30,429 bases of DNA from a virus: positions 1-30,429 of IMG/VR virus record IMGVR_UViG_3300028607_002748; one strand, given 5' to 3'. The notes beneath the pieces were generated by a model, which did not search any database, had not been told where the DNA came from, and saw only the letters and a program-made list of their open reading frames with translations. Below, one piece after another: positions 7,216 through 14,209 of the stretch. The translations under genes were made by a program, and so were the position numbers. Every line of letters begins with the position of its first letter. Position 1 is the first letter of the stretch.

Positions 7216-7248
7216 AAACAACTTGTTTTCTTATTTGTGTAAATAATA
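7216..7248 (-). promoter_or_regulatory. Operator-A promoter of the 7203 gene
   Basis: Perfect AAACAA-C-TTGTTT at 7216-7228. The -10 on the gene strand is TATTAT (7243-7248); TTGTAG about 15 bp further upstream is a possible -35. Confidence 0.8.
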
Positions 7249-7317
7249 CCAGCGAGAAAACGGCTACAAAGCATAGCGTTACGGCGCTGCGCTGCCCCGG
7301 AGGTTGCAAACAGCAAA

Positions 7318-7337
7318 AAGCCACCGTGCTGGTGGCC
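7318..7337 (-). terminator. Rho-independent terminator of the 7643 gene
   Basis: GCCACC-GTGCT-GGTGGC stem; read leftward followed by TTTTTG. Confidence 0.8.
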
Positions 7338-7343
7338 TCACTC

Positions 7344-7643
7344 TTAATCTTCGTCGTCCGGGAACTCAATGTGTACCGCGTCCACCAGCTCCCGCTGTTC
7401 ATCTTCACTGAGCAGGTGCCAGATATCCTTCCCTTTGGGCGATTCCCCTTCTGCCGGGACGAACGACCATAGCTTGCGGTGCAGTTCCGGCCCTACAGCA
7501 TCCAGACATTCGGCCAGCGAATCCACACTCCATACCTCCACCAGCACAGGCATCTTAATTTCATTCCCCGGGCAATCGTCAGAGGCGCAAACTGTAGCGC
7601 CTTCATACTCGCGGCCACAGTGCTGGCAAATGAAAATGGTCAT
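7344..7643 (-). CDS. Zinc-ribbon-like small protein, operator-A regulon
   Basis: 99 residues from ATG 7643, chosen because SD-like GGAGAT lies eight bases before it. CQHC at 5-8 and CASDDC later (about 18-23) give a CxxC...CxxxxC pattern typical of a small zinc ribbon. The rest is acidic, ending EFPDDED. No enzyme motif is visible. A nucleic-acid- or protein-binding adaptor would fit. The single gene is flanked by an operator-A module upstream and a terminator downstream. Confidence 0.8.
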   Translation of the reverse strand: MTIFICQHCGREYEGATVCASDDCPGNEIKMPVLVEVWSVDSLAECLDAVGPELHRKLWSFVPAEGESPKGKDIWHLLSEDEQRELVDAVHIEFPDDED

Positions 7644-7662
7644 GCGCTTATCTCCGATAAAT

Positions 7663-7694
7663 AAACATGTTGTTTTCTTGTTGTTGTTATTATC
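7663..7694 (-). promoter_or_regulatory. Operator-A promoter of the 7643 gene
   Basis: AAACAT-G-TTGTTT (one mismatch) at 7663-7675. GATAAT -10 at 7689-7694, again 13 bp from the operator; a TTTTTC -35 lies about 17 bp further. Confidence 0.8.
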
Positions 7695-7790
7695 GCAATA
7701 AGAAAGCGGGGAAAAAGTATTCATTAAAGGCTGATGTGTTTGTGTCGATTTATTGCTATGTATGTATCTGGCTAACTCAGAGGGAATGTG

Positions 7791-8033
7791 ATGAGCACTA
7801 ACAACTACACAGACGGTTACTTCAGCATCGACGTCGAGAGAGGCGAACTGCTACATGGCGGTATCTCTGTCGGACGCATCATTTTGACCAACGGTCAGAT
7901 TTATACAGAGCTGGACGACACCAGTTCAGACGCACCTGTCGTCTCCGGCCCCTTCGGGACAAGAGAAGAGGCGCTCGATGATTTGTGGGACAACAGGGAC
8001 GATGCGAATCAGGGCAGTGAGATTTTCGAATAA
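7791..8033 (+). CDS. Small acidic protein, rightward
   Basis: 80 residues from ATG 7791, preceded by GAGGGAA at a good distance. Acidic, beta-rich N-terminal half (YFSIDVERGELLHGGISVGRIILTNGQIY) then a helix (GTREEALDDLWDNRDDANQ). Not recognised. It is one of only two rightward genes in the accessory region and is transcribed away from the operator-A gene at 7643. A TATGTATGTAT stretch at 7757-7767 upstream may hold a promoter or a weak family-B site. Confidence 0.75.
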   Translation: MSTNNYTDGYFSIDVERGELLHGGISVGRIILTNGQIYTELDDTSSDAPVVSGPFGTREEALDDLWDNRDDANQGSEIFE

Positions 8034-8651
8034 GCGTCATCGGCGATTTCGCCACCAAAACCCGTAACCCTTTACACTAGATCTGGCTTCCCGACATGAG
8101 CGTGCGAAGCTGATCTGGTCTCAACGCTTAACTGCGGGATTCACCATTTCCCGCACTCTTCAGGTGAATGAGGAATAAGGCATACTCCCGCAGTCGTCCC
8201 TCTCTCTGTACCGGGATGTACCCGTTCCCCGACCGGCAGCCAGCCTTTTCCCGGTTCGTATAGCGGGATTCCCACCGTTTCCCTGAAAACCTCCAGCCTT
8301 TTCCCTGCGGCGACGCTCCCGTTCCTGAAAAGGGACATGACCTTTTCCCTGGATGGCCCGAAGGCTGACCGAAGGGGTGAAAATGGACGTCACGGGGGAT
8401 GAAAACTATGGCTTGAATTTCTACGGAGGAAGTAGCGATCCCCCTCTTCCCCTTCCCACTTATACCTACCTCTAATTCTCCCTCTTATGGGGGCGTATAC
8501 CTCCCCTCTGATAACGCTCTATACGGCGAGTATTTCTTTGGGTGAAACGGGAGGTTTGTTCTCTCTACCGGCGTATGTGGTTTCGTTCTTCTTGAGGTGG
8601 CTCTTCTCTGTGTTTTCGTCTGGGTCGTTCTCGTCGTTTTGGTGAGTGTTC

Positions 8652-8902
8652 TTCTCCGTGTATGGAGTAATGGCAGGTGCGCTTTTCTCTTCGTTTACGT
8701 GAAATGATGGAAGTGTGGGTAATGGCAGTAGGGCGCTTTTGTTGTTCTCCGCATATGAAGTAATGGCGTTCCCTGCTATTCAGGAATTTGCGTAATCTTT
8801 CGGGGTAATAGTGGGTAAGCGAGATTGCGACGGTTCTGTTCTGGTCTTGGTTTGTCCGGGGTTTCGTTCTGGCTGTTCTTCTCCGTGTATTGGGTAATGG
8901 CG
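8652..8902 (+). repeat. Three copies of a TTCTCCG-N-TAATGGC repeat
   Basis: TTCTCCGTGTATGGAGTAAT, TTCTCCGCATATGAAGTAAT and TTCTCCGTGTATTGGGTAAT (each continuing into GGC) occur at 8653, 8745 and 8879, about 90 and 135 bp apart. Shorter GGGTAATGGC cores occur at 8717 and 9034. In different minus-strand frames the copies encode similar peptides (HYSIHGEE, HYFICGEQ, HYPIHGEE), so the DNA motif, not one protein, is repeated. Confidence 0.7.
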
Positions 8903-8964
8903 TCTCGGGGTTTGCGTGCGCGAGCTGCGTTCTCGATTGCCTGGGAAGATTAGGTGGGTGGTCT

Positions 8965-9023
8965 GTAGCCTGGGGCAAAGAGGTGGGTCTTTCCGGTAGC
9001 CTGACAGGAAGAGGTGGGTGTTT
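8965..9023 (+). repeat. Dispersed short repeat (GTAGCCTG...GAGGTGGGT), copies 2 and 3
   Basis: Two adjacent copies of the motif seen at 5872, separated by a few bases. Confidence 0.7.
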
Positions 9024-9091
9024 CCGGGATTTTGGGTAATGGCGTCTCTGGGTTTCCTGTGGGTGTGGTTAACTTGTTTTCCTGTACCTGA

Positions 9092-9104
9092 AAACAACTT
9101 GTTT
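9092..9104. promoter_or_regulatory. Orphan operator-A palindrome
   Basis: Perfect AAACAA-C-TTGTTT. A half-site GTTAA-C-TTGTTT lies 24 bp to the left (9068-9080), far closer than the 51 bp of other pairs, with no -10 between. No gene follows on either strand. It looks like a promoter deleted between its two operators. Confidence 0.75.
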
Positions 9105-9459
9105 AGATATCCAATACAACGCAACGGGAGCGCTTCTGAGCATGTCTATTTTTGGGTGGTATCACGAGTCGTTTTTGACGTTTTGGTCGCAGGGAGATGG
9201 GTTCTGGTGCGCAGGATTTTGGGTATAAGAGATGGCGTGCGAAAACGTCAACTTTTTAGACCAAATCAGGGGAAATCGTTGACATTTCGTTGATGTGTTA
9301 TTTATTTGTTTTCTTATGAGTGTAATTGACTTAAATGCCTTGTCACGCCTGGGCTGGGGTAGGTTGGAAGGGTGGGGAAAGTGGCGATCAACGGACTCTT
9401 ATAGAAATCCTCAATTTGTGACCGCCAATGTCAATGGATTGATAGTCCTGGCTCAATGT

Positions 9460-9978
9460 CTAATAGACATTCCCATTGAAGTGTTTTTGGGTGGCGGATT
9501 CTTGTCGGGTCCAGTCAGGACGTGCATTCTGGTTTTGACAGTCGTAAAAGCGGAGGATATCCCGCATCTGAAAATCGATGTTGTCCTGTGGCGTAGCATT
9601 AACGAAGGTGTAATCGGAAGTCTTCCCACGAACGAGATTTTGCCGTCCAAGATGAATCAGTGCCCAGTTGTGGAATTGCTCGCGGCTTTCGACCTGTCCA
9701 AATGGCGTGAATCCCCAAGCGCTGAAAAATGCCTGCATGTATTCGTCAGATTTAGTGGTTGGGATTATCGCAAACAAGATCTGCTCTCCCACGCCTTCTA
9801 GGTAGGCTTTTCCAGACAATTGGGTCGCGGTTTTGCCTGAAAGAAGCTCTGCGTTGCAGAGCAGCATGGTATCGCGTCCTGCCGGTGGCGCTGTGCGTAT
9901 CAATTCATCTGTGCTTTCAGCAGCCGCTGCGGAAAACGATATGCCCAACGCGAAAGCACAGGTCAAACGAAAATTCAT
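9460..9978 (-). CDS. Secreted periplasmic protein of unknown function
   Basis: 172 residues. A classic Sec signal peptide (short basic start, hydrophobic core, AAAAES, cleavage near residue 20) predicts a periplasmic product. Two Cys residues in the mature part (CNAELL about 41 and YDCQNQ near 146) may form a disulfide. An alpha/beta character without recognised family. AAGGAGAG lies at ideal distance before the ATG. The promoter region carries a degenerate operator-A site, so membership of the regulon is uncertain. Confidence 0.8.
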   Translation of the reverse strand: MNFRLTCAFALGISFSAAAAESTDELIRTAPPAGRDTMLLCNAELLSGKTATQLSGKAYLEGVGEQILFAIIPTTKSDEYMQAFFSAWGFTPFGQVESREQFHNWALIHLGRQNLVRGKTSDYTFVNATPQDNIDFQMRDILRFYDCQNQNARPDWTRQESATQKHFNGNVY

Positions 9979-10005
9979 TGACTCTCCTTGTTTACTTATC
10001 GGTGT

Positions 10006-10018
10006 TATTAACTTGTTT
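10006..10018 (-). promoter_or_regulatory. Degenerate operator-A half-site upstream of the 9978 gene
   Basis: Only the right half TTGTTT and the following TTCTTAT of the module are kept; the left half is TATTAA. A further half AAACAA lies at 10031. Confidence 0.4.
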
Positions 10019-10061
10019 TCTTATATTCGCAAACAAAACCATAATCCGAACTCACCGGTGC

Positions 10062-10979
10062 TCAGTTCCGGTTGTGACCTATTGAGCGCGAAAGCAGGAT
10101 ACTTTTCCAATGTTTTTCACGCCTGTTGATTTCGTGTTTGTCGCTGTTGTTGTCCATGATCTCCAGAATGGAAAACGTGACGTTTTTGAGCCGTTCCTCG
10201 TCGCAGGTACCGAACGCTTCAATCAGTCCGGCGTTCCCACCGTGTCCCGTCGTAAAGTAGGTCTTCCATCTTCCCCATATTCCGTCTTTGCCGTTAGCCT
10301 GGCCAACATACAGCTTCTCTCCATCGACATCGGTTAGCAGGTAAATGCCTTTGACAATACTCAGCGCTGTTTTCCACGATTTTAGCTCCTGCCGGATGAT
10401 GGCTCCCAGACTGACTCTATCCAGTACCACGTTTTTGTAGCCGGGAAACTCACCAAACGAGAGACAAACAGGGGAGATCTCGACGATTTGCATCGTCCCA
10501 GCTAGCGTCTCACCTTTCAGGATAAAGTTGCGAGGACGAGCCGTGCGAACGTACATACGCCCACGATATTCATCCAGTTCAGTAACAGGGGTCAGTTGAT
10601 AGAGATAGTATGTTTCATTCCGACCTGGGACATAATGAGATGCCGTCAGACTACACCCCTTCTTGATATAGGTCCCGGCATAGAGAAATCGTTCCTTATC
10701 TTCAGTTTGAATGAGTGAGACAACATAAGTTCTATCAAAGCTTTTATGCTTCTGTAGACATTGCCAACTATCAAACGTCTTGTTTACGAACTCCGTTATC
10801 GGGTTTTCTTTATACTCGTTGGTGCTAGCTAAATGAATTTTGCAGTTCTGTGGGGTCAGCGGCGGGTATCGCGACTGAAGGTACTGGAATAGTTCCATGC
10901 ATAAAGTGTCCCTGATTAGATCGACTCTGCCGTCTTGTATCTCACACAGAGAGCCGATCTGTCCACTCGGAACAAGCAA
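10062..10979 (-). CDS. GIY-YIG nuclease family protein with extra N-terminal domain
   Basis: 305 residues from a TTG start placed directly after the TAA of the DUF5983 gene. The C-terminal ~95 residues are a GIY-YIG nuclease: GIY at 211-213, YVG at 224-226, catalytic-type Arg in GRWKTY (237), Glu in NRREKHWK (about 288) and a closing GHN (302-304). Such domains cut one DNA strand at a time through a metal ion. The N-terminal 200 residues are unrecognised and may set target choice. No good Shine-Dalgarno and the non-ATG start imply translational coupling to the upstream gene. Restriction of foreign DNA or a repair role is possible. Confidence 0.8.
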   Translation of the reverse strand: MLVPSGQIGSLCEIQDGRVDLIRDTLCMELFQYLQSRYPPLTPQNCKIHLASTNEYKENPITEFVNKTFDSWQCLQKHKSFDRTYVVSLIQTEDKERFLYAGTYIKKGCSLTASHYVPGRNETYYLYQLTPVTELDEYRGRMYVRTARPRNFILKGETLAGTMQIVEISPVCLSFGEFPGYKNVVLDRVSLGAIIRQELKSWKTALSIVKGIYLLTDVDGEKLYVGQANGKDGIWGRWKTYFTTGHGGNAGLIEAFGTCDEERLKNVTFSILEIMDNNSDKHEINRREKHWKSILLSRSIGHNRN

Positions 10980-11297
10980 TTACCAGTCCCATGCAGGCAG
11001 CCAATCCACCAGCTCGGCGTCGCAATCGAATTGCACCGCGTCAAAGCCGGCATCCAGTATGGCCTGTATGTTGGAGATCGCCTCTTTCGAAATGCCGTAT
11101 TCACTTAGCTCTTCTTTCCAGTCACTGCCACGCATTCCAGCACGAACAATCCAGCCGTACTGTGTACCGTGTACCCAATTCAACCCGCGATCGGTAAGTG
11201 GGTCGAAGCAGGCAATGGGTAGCCGCTCTGAATCCGCTGCCGTTACGTGGGCGGTGCTGATCACTGCCGTTTTGTAGACTTCCGTGAACTTCAACAT
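10980..11297 (-). CDS. DUF5983-family protein, first paralogue
   Basis: 105 residues. Begins LKFTEVYKTAVISTAHVTAADSERLP and has FDPLTDRGLNWVHGTQYGWIVRAG, the pattern I associate with the DUF5983 family found on enterobacterial plasmids and phages; function unknown. It shares about half of its residues with the protein encoded at 14420-14740. The gene opens an operon with the GIY-YIG nuclease and is controlled by a double operator-A promoter. GGAG lies six bases before the ATG. Confidence 0.8.
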   Translation of the reverse strand: MLKFTEVYKTAVISTAHVTAADSERLPIACFDPLTDRGLNWVHGTQYGWIVRAGMRGSDWKEELSEYGISKEAISNIQAILDAGFDAVQFDCDAELVDWLPAWDW

Positions 11298-11308
11298 ACC
11301 AACTCCTT

Positions 11309-11372
11309 AAACAAATTGTTTTCTTATATTCGTTATTATCTCAGATAACAAAAGGCTGAAAACAAAATGTTT
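11309..11372 (-). promoter_or_regulatory. Double operator-A promoter of the DUF5983/GIY-YIG operon
   Basis: Proximal perfect AAACAA-A-TTGTTT (11309-11321), -10 GATAAT (11335-11340), distal AAACAA-A-ATGTTT (11360-11372). Site starts are 51 bp apart and the distal one abuts the TTTTCA -35. This is the clearest example of the module. Confidence 0.9.
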
Positions 11373-11381
11373 AAGGGGTAA

Positions 11382-11648
11382 TTAGGTCAATTTAAAGTCA
11401 TCTATGTCGTCCACGAACTCCATATGTCTGGCTTCAACACTAGACAGTCTGATCAGATATGCAAGCCCGTAACTAAGTGAAGTGGGTTGTTCCAGCACAA
11501 ACTCGAACCCGTTCTCATGCGTTTTACCAAGCCAGAATCCACCGCCGTATTCTTTTTTACGTTGGAAGAAAACGAACTGTCCAGGTATTAAGTACTTGAG
11601 CACTTCTCCCCTGTAGACGATCACATATTTGGAATTTTCTCTGCCCAT
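11382..11648 (-). CDS. SOS-controlled small protein of unknown function
   Basis: 88 residues from ATG 11648 (a GTG three codons earlier is possible). Beta-rich: SKYVIVYRGEVLKYLIPGQFVFFQRKK, then FWLGKTHENGFEFVLEQ, ending in an acidic DDIDDFKLT. It looks like a small SH3- or PH-like barrel but no family is recognised. The promoter carries a near-perfect LexA box 14 bases before the ATG, so it should be silent until DNA damage. On temperate phages LexA-run small genes are often anti-repressors (Tum of 186, for example) or inhibitors of cell division; either is speculative here. Confidence 0.8.
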   Translation of the reverse strand: MGRENSKYVIVYRGEVLKYLIPGQFVFFQRKKEYGGGFWLGKTHENGFEFVLEQPTSLSYGLAYLIRLSSVEARHMEFVDDIDDFKLT

Positions 11649-11662
11649 TTCACACACCCCAA

Positions 11663-11682
11663 TACTGTATGTATAAACAGTA
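11663..11682 (-). promoter_or_regulatory. LexA (SOS) box
   Basis: TACTGTATGTATAAACAGTA matches the E. coli consensus CTG-N10-CAG with TA flanks on both sides. It overlaps a candidate -10 (TATACA) that is preceded at 16 bp by TTGCAT. The box lies immediately upstream of the gene at 11648. Confidence 0.9.
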
Positions 11683-11737
11683 GTATTTTAGATGCAATGA
11701 ATCAACTTTGATGGTTAATTAAATAACTAGGTGGTGA

Positions 11738-11750
11738 AAACAATTTGTTT
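11738..11750 (+). promoter_or_regulatory. Operator-A site of the rightward 11836 gene
   Basis: Perfect AAACAA-T-TTGTTT. Read rightward, TTGTTT within it can serve as a -35, with GTAATT 17 bp on as -10. Here the operator lies at -35 only. Confidence 0.75.
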
Positions 11751-11835
11751 CGGCACTTGAGATTTCGGTAATTGCACATACATGGAAAACGACAACGTTT
11801 GAGACCTGATTTGACCCATGTGAAAGGAGGAAACG

Positions 11836-12039
11836 ATGAAGACCTATGATCGCAACCGTAACGCTATCACTGCCGGCAGCCGGGTGATGGTGGCAACGAA
11901 TGGTGCAACGGGAGTCATCAGGGAAATCTGTGGAGAAGGCAAATCAGAAGAACAATTACGCCGCTCTGACTGCGTGTCTATCGAAGGTGTGGAAGGTCTG
12001 TTCTGCCCAATGGATTTAGTTCGCCTGGGGTTCCATTGA
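11836..12039 (+). CDS. Small SH3-like protein, operator-A regulon
   Basis: 67 residues. Sequence such as GSRVMVATNGATGVIREI...SDCVSIEGVEGLFCPMDLVRL suggests a small beta barrel of the KOW/SH3 sort, but no family is certain. A very strong AAAGGAGG ribosome-binding site precedes the ATG. One of the two rightward genes in the accessory region, facing the LprI-like gene across a shared terminator that also contains an operator-A palindrome. Confidence 0.8.
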   Translation: MKTYDRNRNAITAGSRVMVATNGATGVIREICGEGKSEEQLRRSDCVSIEGVEGLFCPMDLVRLGFH

Positions 12040-12053
12040 TTTCACCATCAATA

Positions 12054-12066
12054 AAACAAATTGTTT
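12054..12066. promoter_or_regulatory. Operator-A palindrome at a convergent terminator
   Basis: Perfect AAACAA-A-TTGTTT in the 55-bp gap between two converging genes, overlapping by one base the following terminator stem. No promoter for either gene can lie here. Confidence 0.8.
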
Positions 12067-12088
12067 AAGGCCACAATTAGTGGCCTTA
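12066..12088. terminator. Bidirectional hairpin between converging genes
   Basis: TAAGGCCAC-AATTA-GTGGCCTTA, a 9-bp perfect stem shared by both genes. T tracts are poor. Confidence 0.7.
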
Positions 12089-12094
12089 TCTGTC

Positions 12095-12793
12095 TTATGG
12101 CACAGCGGTAATCAGATCGCAAATGCCTGTTTTAGTTAAATCACTATTCAGCTGCTGAAAATTGGCATTCAACATCGCGGTGTGTATGCGATTCTCAAGC
12201 TCAAAGAAAAGGTCGATCTTGCCCTCTTTTGCTGCGTGCTTCTTCCAGACATTTACCTGGTCGTCAGCAATGCGACTGGCGCAGGTGAACAAAAACGAAC
12301 TCCCTCTGGGAAGAGATGTCGTACTGTAGTACTCACCATTGACCTCAATATACTTAGCCCGGAATGATTCCAGAGTTAGCTCATTACCTTTCTTGGCCGG
12401 CTTTGCGTCTGCCTTGCTTGTCTTTTCCTGAACTTCAGGCTGTTTCTGCGTCGGCTTCGGTGTCTCATTGACCGCTGCTGTAGCGGCCGGAACACCTAAG
12501 CCATTGAGACCATTAATTTGGATAAGATAAGCCAGCTCCAGAGCCTTATCATCAGTGAGTTTTCCACGCATATTTACCCACTGTCGTTGAACCGTCTTTA
12601 GGGTATCTGCATTTTCTGGGTTAGCCTTGAGCGCGCTGGAATAGGTTGCGCTAAGTTGTTCGTCTAATTTTGACAGGCGTTCGTTGTCACAGATTTTGTG
12701 TTCGATTTCTGTCGAAGCCTTTTGGCAGTCAAAGCTGGCTGCAAATGAGACCGGCGATGCCACCAACAATGATGCCAGTAGGATATTTTTCAT
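12095..12793 (-). CDS. LprI-like (DUF1311) periplasmic protein with long C-terminal part
   Basis: 232 residues from ATG 12793, with GGAG just upstream. A Sec signal peptide (KNILLASLLVASPVSFAA) is followed by a DUF1311/LprI-N segment (FDCQKASTEIEHKICDNERLSKLDEQLSATY ... QRQW), the family of the lysozyme-inhibitor LprI. The conserved Cys pair is present. After ~100 residues comes a Pro/Lys/Glu-rich linker and a second domain of about 100 residues with two more Cys. Likely periplasmic and disulfide-bonded; lysozyme or envelope-stress protection is suggested by the family only. No operator-A site precedes it. Confidence 0.8.
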   Translation of the reverse strand: MKNILLASLLVASPVSFAASFDCQKASTEIEHKICDNERLSKLDEQLSATYSSALKANPENADTLKTVQRQWVNMRGKLTDDKALELAYLIQINGLNGLGVPAATAAVNETPKPTQKQPEVQEKTSKADAKPAKKGNELTLESFRAKYIEVNGEYYSTTSLPRGSSFLFTCASRIADDQVNVWKKHAAKEGKIDLFFELENRIHTAMLNANFQQLNSDLTKTGICDLITAVP

Positions 12794-12869
12794 ATTCACT
12801 CCATAAATACAAAAGCGCCTGACTATATCACTTAACCAACTGCTTCTCTCGACTGATCGTCAACCACTT

Positions 12870-13382
12870 TCAGTCCATCACGTACCGCTCTGACATACGC
12901 TCAAGGTATTGGTATGCTGGATTTGGCACCGTTGGCCAGCCTGCATACCACGGTTCATCGCCAAACAAACTCAGCAGTTCGTTACCTACTCCGAAACAGC
13001 AGCAACTCTCTTTTACGTCATCAGCGTTTTCAGCTTCGTCCCACATATTGCGGGCCTGTTCTGCGTCGATTTCTCTCTCCCTGCGCAACTTTATGATTTC
13101 GGACTTTACGAAAAGCAGGTTTGCGTCGTTGTCATCGTCGACCGTACTCAGCAATTGAGGGTCGAGGCAACCAATCAAATAATCGTTGCTCACTCTCTTA
13201 ATAAACGTCTGCACGTCATCCCCGCCCATCGCGAACCAGGCAGCAGTCCATGCTTTCCCATAGCAGGTAATGGTGACTCTTCCCTTGCCCGGCTCGTAGT
13301 TTTCAATCATTACGCGTACCGGGTCGAGACGCTCCAGATCCGTCAGCACAAAGGAAAGAACATCTATTTTTTCGACCTTCAT
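12870..13382 (-). CDS. Phage-type protein of unknown function, cysteine-rich tail
   Basis: 170 residues from ATG 13382, which overlaps the TGA of the gene before it (ATGA). The N-terminal half (LDPVRVMIENYEPGKGRVTITCYGKAWTAAWFAMGG) resembles a conserved lambdoid-prophage protein family of unknown function. A run of three Cys (ESCCCFGVGNELL) comes near residue 130 and the protein ends aromatic-rich. Coupled translation with the upstream 84-residue gene makes a two-gene unit. Confidence 0.75.
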   Translation of the reverse strand: MKVEKIDVLSFVLTDLERLDPVRVMIENYEPGKGRVTITCYGKAWTAAWFAMGGDDVQTFIKRVSNDYLIGCLDPQLLSTVDDDNDANLLFVKSEIIKLRREREIDAEQARNMWDEAENADDVKESCCCFGVGNELLSLFGDEPWYAGWPTVPNPAYQYLERMSERYVMD

Positions 13383-13633
13383 GCAGCCTCCCACGCGTTC
13401 CAGATCAGCGCTTTGTGTTTTTCATAACGTTTGGTGTGTACCGGTTGCAGACTGGCAATGCCTTTCGTCACCATCGCCCGGGCGTTTATCAGCAACGAAT
13501 GCTCTATGCCTTTTTTCTCCAGGTACTCGACAACACCGGCATCGGCACCAATCTCCTTGCCGTCAAAGAGTACGGCCAGCATCAGCTCTTTCTCTGCGAG
13601 GTAGATGGCTGAAAACTCAGGGTCGCGACTCAC
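13379..13633 (-). CDS. Small unknown protein, GTG start
   Basis: 84 residues. A GTG is the only reasonable start. Mostly helical (FSAIYLAEKELMLAVLFDG, then VEYLEKKGIEHSLLINARAMVTKGIASLQP) with a basic tail (HTKRYEKHKALIWNAWEAA). Not recognised. A GATAAT upstream may be its -10, resembling the operator-A promoters but with no palindrome. Its stop overlaps the start of the next gene. Ribosome-binding site is poor. Confidence 0.65.
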   Translation of the reverse strand: MSRDPEFSAIYLAEKELMLAVLFDGKEIGADAGVVEYLEKKGIEHSLLINARAMVTKGIASLQPVHTKRYEKHKALIWNAWEAA

Positions 13634-14209
13634 GATATGGGATTATCTCTTTATCGTTTCTCTCGTGTGCCTGGGGAAAGCTGGATGGTGTTTTCGTGCC
13701 TGTTGGGGTTTGGCGGGTGTCCCAATGCCTGTGATAAGTCGAGTGGTGTTCTTGGGAATTTTTGAGCCTCGCTTCCTTTGGTTGGTGGTATGCCGGTTCC
13801 GCTCTTTCGGTTATGATGGAAGGTTTTGCCTGGATGTGTTGTAGGTGGCTCTTCTCTCGATTTTCGAGTTGATTGGCTTATCCTCTCAAACGCTCTGTAA
13901 CGCTCTCTAAGCGACTCTGATTTGTGGTGATAGTTGGTGTTGGTTTTCCTGTTTAATCTAAACCTGTGCGTTCTGGCGTAGCGTTGAGCGGGTGTAAGAG
14001 TGACTATGCTCAAATGTCAAAAAAATGAGGGAAAAAGTAGTTTTGGTTTGACGTTACGTTGATCTGCAAACAAGTTGTTTTCTTATGGGTGTTATTGCCT
14101 TGTTTACAGCGGTGTTGCGGGTTGGTGAGTGGTTGATTAAGCGGGAAAGTGATGATCAACCTCTCCTTATAGAAACTGCGAGAGGTTGACTGGTTACGTC
14201 AGTGAAAGG
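13634..14209. other. Gene-poor spacer paralogous to the 8.6-9.4 kb spacer
   Basis: No convincing gene; one open minus-strand frame (13651-14013, TTG start) gives a low-complexity Arg/Thr/Pro/His product. G+T-rich on the plus strand, with GAGGTGGCTCTTCTCT-like sequence also at 8595. From 14000 to 14185 it parallels 9240-9420: a GTTGA.ATT.CGTTGAT stretch, an operator-A-type sequence with TTCTTATG.GTGT, then GGGAAAGTG..GATCAAC and CTTATAGAAA. Confidence 0.55.
14068..14080. promoter_or_regulatory. Orphan operator-A palindrome in the spacer
   Basis: Perfect AAACAA-G-TTGTTT followed by TTCTTATGGGTGTTATT, the normal leftward promoter context, but no good gene follows leftward. Confidence 0.75.

Larger units (their letters stand above)
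8034..9459. other. 1.4-kb gene-poor spacer with degenerate repeats
   Basis: No convincing gene. The frames that stay open here are low-complexity Arg/Pro/Thr/His-rich with no start signals. Three parts are visible: 8140-8360 with CCAGCCTTTTCCC and CCGTTTCCC-type repeats; 8560-9060, G+T-rich on the plus strand, with TTCTCCG..TAT..GTAATGGC and GTAGCCTG..GAGGTGGGT repeats; and 9060-9420 with orphan operator-A sequences and a segment paralogous to 14000-14185. The spacer looks like decayed or rapidly evolving non-coding DNA. Confidence 0.6.

Noticed and set aside
8652-9045. Possible CRISPR-like array
   Set aside because: Repeats are imperfect and irregularly spaced, no constant spacer length, and no cas gene is present.
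8565-9124. Two overlapping minus-strand frames of 137 and 114 codons
   Set aside because: Low-complexity Arg/Pro/Thr/His-rich products, no ribosome-binding site, and the same short DNA repeats read in different frames. They look like non-coding sequence that happens to lack stops.
9295-9801. 168-codon plus-strand frame opposite the secreted-protein gene
   Set aside because: Mostly the antisense of a gene with a clear signal peptide and strong ribosome-binding site; its own product shows no recognisable features.
13651-14013. 120-codon minus-strand frame downstream of an operator-A site
   Set aside because: It has a TTG start without ribosome-binding site and a low-complexity product. Kept as part of the paralogous gene-poor module rather than called a gene, although the operator upstream makes a transcript possible.
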